Below are positions 56,451 through 64,000 of a stretch of 64,000 bases of DNA, piece after piece (position 1 is the first letter of the stretch; the number at the start of each line of letters is the position of its first letter). Location of the stretch: assembly GCF_000208865.1 (NCBI RefSeq), contig NC_018386.1, positions 1 to 64,000 on the forward strand. The letters run 5' to 3'. Both the position numbers and the translations under genes were made by a program. The notes under the pieces were generated by a model. That model saw only the letters and a program-made list of their open reading frames with translations. It was not told where the DNA came from and did not search any database. This stretch comes from Neospora caninum Liverpool (lineage: Eukaryota; Apicomplexa; Conoidasida; Eucoccidiorida; Sarcocystidae).

Positions 56451-59400
56451 CTTACCTCTGGACAACAAAAGAGCCTCTACAACAGCGCCTGTAAACGCCA
56501 GGGGGAACAAATCAACCTGGCCGGAGGATATATACCGTCGCAAAAGTGATACTACAACCGGATCAGGACGTTGCAGAGTAACCGCGAGTGGCCATAATCT
56601 GTCATTGTCCCCCGAAGATACGCATAGCCCCGACGTCGCTTACGGCCACCAAGCCATGCAAGGAATCCGGCGTAAGGAACGAACGAATAGAGACGCATAA
56701 ACGCCGCTCGGGCACGTAGACTATGAGACGCTGATCTCCACGGGGTTGTGGCCACCACGCCTGGTGTGGCGGCTAGAGCGATCCGCGTCAACAGGCGGTT
56801 TCGCAATTTTCGGTGTAAGGCGAATTAACAGAGCTGGTCACGGGGTCTGTGAGAAACAATCAGAGCCTCGTCACGGGCGTCACTGGTGAGATCGAGTTTG
56901 GATTTCTGAATTCAATCGATCCTTCTCTCTGGAGCAGGCATCAGGGTACCGCGAACGTGGCAGAGTGTGCTGCAGAAAAACTACGATCCGGAGTTCAGAC
57001 AAGTTCTGCAAGTGTAAGGGTGTAGCGTTAGGACTACCTCCGTCGGGCGACTGTGCCCCGGTGGCAGCTGCCAGTTATGCGTTGTGCGATTATATTCAAA
57101 CTTCAGTCCAGCCATTTCTTCATATCGTTGTTCGGGTAGGAGGCATGATAACAAGGGGACAGCTAATTGAGCGAATGATGCGCTCTGAAATATCCGGTAT
57201 GACTCTGGCGACTGTCCCTCTATACAGCCACCCCAATGTCGGCAACTTACTCGCAACTCAGTGTATCATGCAGCCTTTTGAGTCCCCTACATGTTTGCAC
57301 CCGAACTCTCAAAAAAAGGTTCAGGTAGACCTTGCGCTTGTGACGATGGTAGACTGTACCCGGAAAACCCGGTTAGGTACCACTGAAAAGATAAAGGCGG
57401 AACACCCGCTTCGGAAGATGCTGGAACTGGGAGACGCCGGAAGTTAACACGAGCTACTGATGCTGTAGGGGATGCACTGTACCTTCTGAACTCCCAACTT
57501 TTGAAAAGTGGAGATCCACAGTGGCACCCTCATGTGAACAACCACGGTGCAGGAGATCTGGTTTTTTTCGAATCATTTTTCGAGAGCAGAGACGATACAG
57601 CCTTCATTTGCGGTGCTACCGTCAGTACTGCATCTTGTGTATGAAACCCAGATACAGACGCCACGAGGCAGCTCACTTGTTTTCTCAACGTTGAAACCGG
57701 CTATGCAGAAAAATTAGCTACCTTTGAACACGGCCATGTTTAAATGCTGGACACTGTTTGGGGTTTGAATAGAGGAAATTTTATGCACGGTAGGACACCC
57801 AGGCTTCCAACGTCTGAGATACTATTAGGGAAGTTACCGCGGGGGCGCACGACGATATGGCACCAGTGCTTGTTCTTCCGGGGATGTGTCTGCGTTTTCC
57901 TTGCCTCTGTTTTGTTTGGAGTGTTTGCTACTAAAAAAAGACATCATTTTGAGCTGTCCAGTCCTGGATGCACAGCGGAGCCTTGCGATGATGAAAGGTG
58001 CTCTTCTTCGCTACTAGCAACTTCAGAAGGGAACTGCTGTTTTGCCAATCCAAGTGGTTACCTAGCTGCTAGCAAGAAAAGAAAGGCAGGATGTGTCGCG
58101 GGAGAAGCCATTCACTACATGCAGGCGACGACGCCGATACATTCTCTAAATAGGAGACCCGTGTAGCGCTGGAAGGTGCTAGACAGGACAGACGATGAGC
58201 GAACGGTGTGGATCTACTGCAAGATGAAACCTTGACGCCTGCGCGTACCGAAGGCGTTTGCTTCACACACGAAGCGATATCGACAGAAGTAAAGCACCAG
58301 CAGATGGCACCTACAGACGCCCTATAACGGAGCGTGAAACCATAGCGTTGTCACTTCTCCATGACCGTTGTAAGGGACGGCCATGCCGGTGATCTTTCGT
58401 TGCGTATGGCAGTAATTCACAGCGTGGTCGGCGGATCATGGAGTCTTTGTGCTTTACTGCGATGACTTATGGGCCTCAGAGAAGGCGTGAAGCTGTTTTT
58501 CGTGTGGGTGAGTCCACCCCCCCCCCCCCCCCCGTGTCAACTTCCCTATCCAGAGCACATTTGATTGTACAATGGAAAGCCCTTGTGCTGCAGTTATCTG
58601 CTGCAGAAAGGATCCACAATCGGTGAGGCACGGACTGCGCGCGCATGGTAAAGGAACATTGGTAAAGATTCTGAGAAGATTCGTTGATCCTTACTCAACA
58701 ACGAGACTGCCCAACCCATAGTCAAAAAAGAAAAACCTCGTGACGACGCTAAGTGAAGGGCCTTGCTGCAAATGTGTACATTCCACCTTTGGCACCCACT
58801 AGCCCCTGCGAGCCGAGAAATGGCTGAAGCAAGAAATGCCCCACATGGAAATACCGGCCGATTATTTGAAGTCACTGCGATGATCTTCCGAGTGGCAGAA
58901 ATCTTCAGATGTTCTGTTTGCCAGCATATACACTCGGCTGCTCGAGAGTAGCTTTCTATTTTTGTGCGCAGTCTCTCTACTCCGTCGTCGGCACCCAGCG
59001 TGAGGAGCGTGGAATTCAGCGAGACGCTCTAGTAAAGGTCTACAAAACGTATCTGGTTCAAGCGGGCCCATCAACGCGGTGGCATGGTGACAGGACGCGT
59101 CATTCTCTGTCTTTCTTTTCAGAAAGTTGAGCATGCAGCGTACAGCCACCAACTCCTATCTTCAATCAGCAGGGACCCCACGTCGATGTTTGTATGCAGC
59201 CCTCTCCTCATTGCTTTGCATGCACTGGACAGCGGCGTGCTTTAAACTGTCAATACTACGCCTTCTACAGCAGAAGATGCTCCAAGCATCCTGCTGATGA
59301 TCACGTTCTCGGTTGCTCGGCGTAACACGCCAGAACATGCAGCAACGTTCAATCAGCCCTGGCTGCGAATTCATCCCTTCGGGAGCTGCCCGAGAGAAGG

Positions 59401-60047
59401 ACGGATTCTTTCCGCAGCGATAGGAAGGATGTGGTAGGTGGTTGCAAACAGTAAGGCACTTATCAGAACTGCCCGCGCTCAATAACATCCTACTAAGCAC
59501 TATCTCGAAATGCACAACGATGGAAACTACCAACGTAGGGAATTGAGGCCGCTGACGAGGATCCACCCGCCCTATCCTGCCCCAATGAATACTGGCGGGT
59601 GCCTCTGAACTGTTTATTCGACAGAAAACAGAATTCGTGCTGCGGGCATAGTGGAGGAAAAGCATCGAGCGAACATGTGCGACTGAGTTCTTCGCTTATG
59701 CCACGAGGTCCGCGCAAACAAATTACAAGTTCATGGCGTTTGGCCGTTTCTCGCAAAAATCATACCCATTTGAGTTTGATAGGGGTAGTATTTTCAGCTC
59801 AGCGGGGGTCTAGATGTGCCTCTTCAGTTGCCAAGTGATGAAATCCCCACAGCTAGTGGTATCTTTGTTATAAGCATTTTACTCTTGACCCAGCACCGTG
59901 TCTATGACCGGCTCAACCACAAAACTTGCACGTCAAGTAATCCTGGGGCAGGACCCGCGCGCCCTCGCCTCGCCCCATCATACGCCACTGAAGACGTGTG
60001 GTTGAGGGTCACTCGCCTCGGGCGTTTCGGCGTCAACAGCTGCAAAA
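56451..60047. other. Region between the secreted protein gene and IFT88
   Basis: About 3.6 kb. The left end should hold the promoter of the minus-strand secreted protein. No gene is supported. A poly-C tract of about 17 bases lies at 58,517-58,533. Two weak candidates were seen: an exon-like stretch after an AG at ~56,937 (IRVPRTWQSVLQKNYDPEF) and a 140-codon frame at 57,744 with one hydrophobic segment. The right end is the IFT88 upstream region. Confidence 0.4.
58517..58533. repeat. Poly-C tract, 17 bases
   Basis: Uninterrupted run of C following AGTCCA and preceding GTGTCAAC, in non-coding sequence upstream of IFT88. Confidence 0.9.
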
Positions 60048-63000
60048 ATGATAGAAGGACCACAGGTACATCGACCCGTCTCCCACCAAAATGACACTGC
60101 CGGTTGCTGGGTGGATTCCCAAGAAACCCAGAGAGCACAGCCTCCTCCTGACGCCTTGTGCGATCAGTATGACTTCGAACATGTGGGTTCCATCGGCTTC
60201 GTGCCCTTGCTGACACGCGGGACGCCAGCGATATCTGCATCTCCGAATGAAGGAAGTAAGCGTGAAGCAAGAGAAAAAAACGTGCATCGACCCTCAGCTT
60301 CTCATACGAACCAGCGCCACGAACGTGGTGTGCCGTCAAACGAATGACGAAGACCGCGCGAGTTCTTCTGATTGGGAGGCCTCTCGCGGGACAGTGTCTT
60401 CGAACAGCGAATGCAAATTAATACAGATTAAACATGATCTTTCAGGTCATTTCCTCAGAGCCCAAATGCCACACTAAAGCAGTGACTGCGGTTCGCTGTT
60501 GCCGGTGTCCTCTGCCTCCCTTGGCTGACGTTCATACCATCTGTGCGCCCGTCCATCGCATATGTTTCTTTATGCCCCGTTGGCGAACTACCCGGCCTCT
60601 TCGTGTCGACACAGTTGACTTCGTTGCGCCTGGTTTCACGCTTGCAGGCTCATGGCGAGTAACAAAAGGATACAGTGGTTGTCTTGTGAGGGCTCCGCCA
60701 TCTGCGAGAGGTCGCCTCTCTGCCCAGGCAGCCGGTAGTCCCAGCGTTTCCGACACCCCTCGAATAAATGCGTGTCTGAATTCGACCAGCTCAGACTACA
60801 CACTACAGAGAAGGCGACGGCCCGGCGCTTTCTTCTTGCCAAGCTTCAGTACAGGAAGTGGACAGGGAGGGGGAATAAATGATGATAGAGCAAGCGATCC
60901 GCATCATACATCTCCAGACAGCACCGATACTTCAGGTGAGGCTCAATGTGGTCCTAAGAGCGAGCAGGCAACGTTGGCATTTGGCATGCGAACCAGAAAG
61001 CAGGTGTTGGCAGCCCCAAAGGAGAAAAGCTAGGTTCGTCGTTTGTTTCCTGCCAATATTAGCTTTTCTCCGACTGACAAATAGGTATGTCAGTCAACGA
61101 CTTCCAGAGGAGTTACGGTTTCGAGCGTACCGTTTTCCGCCCTCTTGTGTTTCATCGAAATGCCCGTTACTGCTGTTCCACGCACGACGTCTTTGGTCGA
61201 GATCGTGCCCCGCTGTATCTGCACAGCTCTTCGCGCCATCTGCCAAGTTGAGGAGGAGGTCCATTCATTGCTCGAGGCAAGTGTATCCGCGGCGAACGAA
61301 GGAAAATCTCACGATGCCCTTGGTGCCGGACTCCAAGCCGTTAAAATGGAACGACACCTTCGAAGACTCCGGAGAAGGATCCAGCAGGAGAGACATATCT
61401 CACAAAGCTCCGCGGAAGCGCTGCTTTTACAGCACCACGATCCCGAGCTGACGTTCGCTGTTGTCCTCAACCTTGCGAACCGGCACCAAGTGCGATGAAC
61501 GAGTAATCAAGAGGTTGACAGGACCGTCAAGTTGCTATACGACGCCTTTGACTTTCACGAGAACCATTCGCTGCCTTGCTACCCAGGAGCGGAGCTTCTA
61601 CCGACTCACGCCTGGCTATCCTATATCGTCGCTTTCTCCTATACGACCCCCGAAAATGCCTTCTAAAAATAGCCTGGGGTACTGTGGTTGTCCGCCCGGT
61701 ACTTACAACGCTTCGAGCTTGCTGTCCTTATCCTGCGATCAGCACAGTTTGACTAGGAAAGCCTCAGTTAACGGTTGAACTTACGGAACGGCATTCTCTT
61801 GCTGCGTAAATATTGTCCGGCATCTGCTGCTTCGTCACATGCGCATATGTCCGCTCATTACTACCCATTATGCCTAGTATTTCACGTGACTGCTCTTCGC
61901 ATTGTGCGTACCAGGCTTGTCAAAACTTCGCCGAAGCTTTCTCAGCATATGGCTGCCTGATGCGCCAGTATAAGAACACGGCGGAGACAAGTCCCTTGTA
62001 GGTGGCCCACCAAGGGGAGGTGTCGGCAGCTGGAGAGGGTTGCTCTTTCTCACTGGCGAACGAAAATTGAGAGAGCCGAAGGACAGCAGACAGTGGAGTC
62101 AGTTAAACAGCTCGTTGTTTCCGTGAAATTCTAAAGGGAGAAGCGCTGCGGAGCTTGTCAAGAGGATTTTATCGGTTGGTGCATTGTACAATTCTCCGTT
62201 TCTCTCGACTGCTTGCTGTTTGTAGCGTCAGGGTTAACATTGGCAATATTTACCTCGCACAAGGCAGGTACAAGGAGGCTTTAAAGATGTACCACATCGC
62301 CCTGGATTCCACTCCGGTATGGAACAGGCTGCCCGACATGAATCCGAACACCTTTCACTGGAAGCCGAGATGGGATGCACAGGGAATCCTCGTGAGTAGA
62401 CTACCGTTTTGGATTGATCTCGAGGAAAATCAACCTTCGGTCCCCCTGAATAATGCCTGAGGTCGGCACCAAACAACATGTCGCGCTTGAATGCTCGTTG
62501 CCAAAACCATAGGACGGTACACTGGGGACATGCGTGACTGCACGAAAATGTGAACTCTAGGGCGTCTCTCCGCTGGGGTGGACCCACAGTCAGTCACCGA
62601 TTCACACTGCCTTTCAGGAAGGCATCAACGCATTGCCTGTGCATTCACGTGTCCCGCTTCCTCCGTAGCAAAGCTTGGGGTTTGGGATTTAGGACGGAAT
62701 GCCTGCATGGCTACAGCGCTGTGAGTCCTGGGAACTCCGTCCAGGATGTGTCGATGATAATGGTTCATCGCAAGTATGCTGAGGAGTTCGCTGTGCTCAC
62801 GTTGACTCTCGTTTTAAATTTAAATTAAAGCGGATCGTATCGGTGATTGGATCGTGTGTACGGCGCCGCTCAAGACAAACAGCAATCTTCTTCGTTGCAA
62901 GTTACTCAAGACCATTGGGGACGCATACTTCCTCGCGGGCAAGTTTCCGGAGGCGACGGCGACATACGAACAGCTTCTCAAAGTAAGGCATCTATCGCCA

Positions 63001-64000
63001 TGACATGCACTTTCCCAACCGACTTATGAAAGAGCAAAACGAGTCCATCACGCATTCAAACTACCTTGTTCCGTCAGCCCCGCTGTGCAATTCCCTTGAA
63101 CCGGCTTACCGGAGGACATGTGTTCTCCGCTCGATGCTCCGCGAAAAAGTCCTTCGTTGACAGGCAGACTCGAGAGCTTCTGCCCGCGGCAGCATCAGTT
63201 GGCGCAACTGCCTTTCCCTGACCAGCGATCGTGCAAAGCATTCACATTGGCCTTGACAGAATCTGGTTCGTTACACAGGTCTTCACACTGAATCACAGGT
63301 GGTTTGGCTGCATGTCCCACGTAGAAGGACCAGCCGCGGTACAGATGTAGCCGTGTTAGCTCTCTGTTATTTCTTTGGTGTGTATATGTTGGTGTCCCGT
63401 GCCCGTTGACCAGGTCCGAGCGCAACTTGGGTGGAGCGTCTCCGCCTTCCTGCCACGCGGGCATCGAGGGCCTAGACGATGTGTCTCCATTGAGAGCGAG
63501 AGCCTGAACCTCCTTCTGTGCTACTACGCAGCGGGGAACAAAGAGAAGATGCAAGAGCACTTCTTGCGCATGATTGTTTTGCAAGACAACGGTGAGAAAG
63601 CTGACATGGAGCGCCGCTGGTCCTGGGGTTCCACCACTCCAATGGCTGTGTTTTCGCCACCCCCATTTCCTGTCGAAATTTGCTTTGAGCAGAGTGGTTT
63701 CTTGCAGATTCGTCTCAGGTGAAGACAGTCACACTTCAGTTGTCTCACATGTTGGGCGCCAGCAGTTTTCTTTCTCAATCGAAAACAAACCCTACACGAC
63801 TGTTGGCCTGTTTGGTGCATCTTCGAGAACATAACCTTTCACTTTCACGTAGAAGCCTGCTTCGTTCGTCCCTCCATTCGCCCACAGTCCAATGATGTTG
63901 CTAGGTGTTTCAAGTGGCATCGCACAAGGCCTTGAAATCCACAGTATGGGAAGTACCTGTTTCATTTGCCAGTTGGAAGCTATCTCTCGGGAGGCGTGCT
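60048..64000 (+). CDS. IFT88: Intraflagellar transport protein 88 (5' part, runs off the window)
   Basis: TPR protein of the IFT-B core, needed to build flagella. Proposed exons: 60,048-60,255 (ATG in a CAAAAATGA context), 60,648-60,935 and one starting 61,085, all phase-matched. Then: one ending 61,489 (EEEVHSLLEASVSAANEGK to VLNLANRHQ), 61,915-61,997 (NFAEAFSAYGCLMRQYK), 62,226-62,316 (VNIGNIYLAQGRYKEAL), 62,902-62,982 (TIGDAYFLAGKFPEATATYE), and one ending ~63,590 (LNLLLCYYAAGNKEKMQEHF). These align in order with the family blocks LFNLANQ, NMGNIYLKQRKYSKAIKFY and FNLTLCY. The junctions 61,489/61,915 and 61,997/62,226 are exactly in phase. The exon 3 end and a few residues before LLKTIGDAY are unresolved, and a microexon is likely. 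The N-terminal ~200 residues are diverged and low-complexity. The C-terminal TPRs lie beyond the window. In coccidia only male gametes are flagellated, so stage-restricted expression is expected (inference). Confidence 0.85.

Noticed and set aside
56937..57009. Exon-like stretch IRVPRTWQSVLQKNYDPEF after a GAGCAG acceptor.
   Set aside because: The only nearby donor (GTGTAA) is weak and no neighbouring exon could be joined; IFT88 has a better start at 60,048.
57744..58166. A 140-codon frame with one hydrophobic segment (CVCVFLASVLFGVFA) as a membrane protein gene.
   Set aside because: The start context is weak, there is no conserved feature outside the hydrophobic stretch, and no flanking exon supports it.
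1..64000. CRISPR arrays, insertion sequences, operons or ribosome-binding sites.
   Set aside because: The window is a eukaryotic nuclear chromosome end; no spaced direct-repeat array, transposase or terminal inverted repeat was seen.

Overview
The window starts at a eukaryotic chromosome end. The first ~314 bases are the heptamer CCCTAAA, followed by degenerate telomere-like repeats and roughly 8.5 kb with no convincing gene. Intron-rich protein genes follow, with GT-AG introns, serine/alanine/proline-rich low-complexity proteins and fast-evolving linkers. The telomere repeat, gene style and gene set (AP-4 mu, YJU2, IFT88, a giant low-complexity LRR protein) fit a coccidian apicomplexan of the Toxoplasma/Neospora/Hammondia group. 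That assignment is inference; no database search was possible.

Layout. 1-860: telomere, then a 21-bp derivative array and decayed repeats. 860-9,400: subtelomeric, no supported gene, with one 80-bp tandem duplication. 9,418-25,271 (+): one giant LRR gene of seven phase-compatible exons, about 4,650 aa, possibly with more 3' exons. 27,709-29,822 (-): exons of an unrecognised coiled-coil gene. 31,367-43,192: three minus-strand tRNA genes (Ser-CGA, Leu-AAG, Ser-AGA) around a 1.35-kaa coiled-coil/proline-rich gene (34,695-39,027, -) whose tail carries an acidic tryptophan motif. 44,152-49,134 (-): AP-4 complex mu subunit, resolved to eight exons and 501 aa. 50,684-54,022 (+): the splicing factor YJU2/CWC16, five exons, 443 aa, divergently transcribed from AP-4 mu. 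55,938-56,450 (-): a small single-exon protein with a signal peptide. 60,048 to the window end (+): 5' part of IFT88.

The genes do not form an operon or pathway. AP-4 mu acts in trans-Golgi sorting, YJU2 in the spliceosome, and IFT88 in flagellum assembly, which in coccidia is needed only for the male gamete. The most unusual sequence-level observations are two tRNA-Ser genes identical except for the wobble base, a GC-AG intron in AP-4 mu, a large glycine/serine insertion in its longin domain, the giant LRR gene as the most telomere-proximal gene, and a lineage-specific coiled-coil protein with a tail resembling coat- or adaptor-binding peptides.
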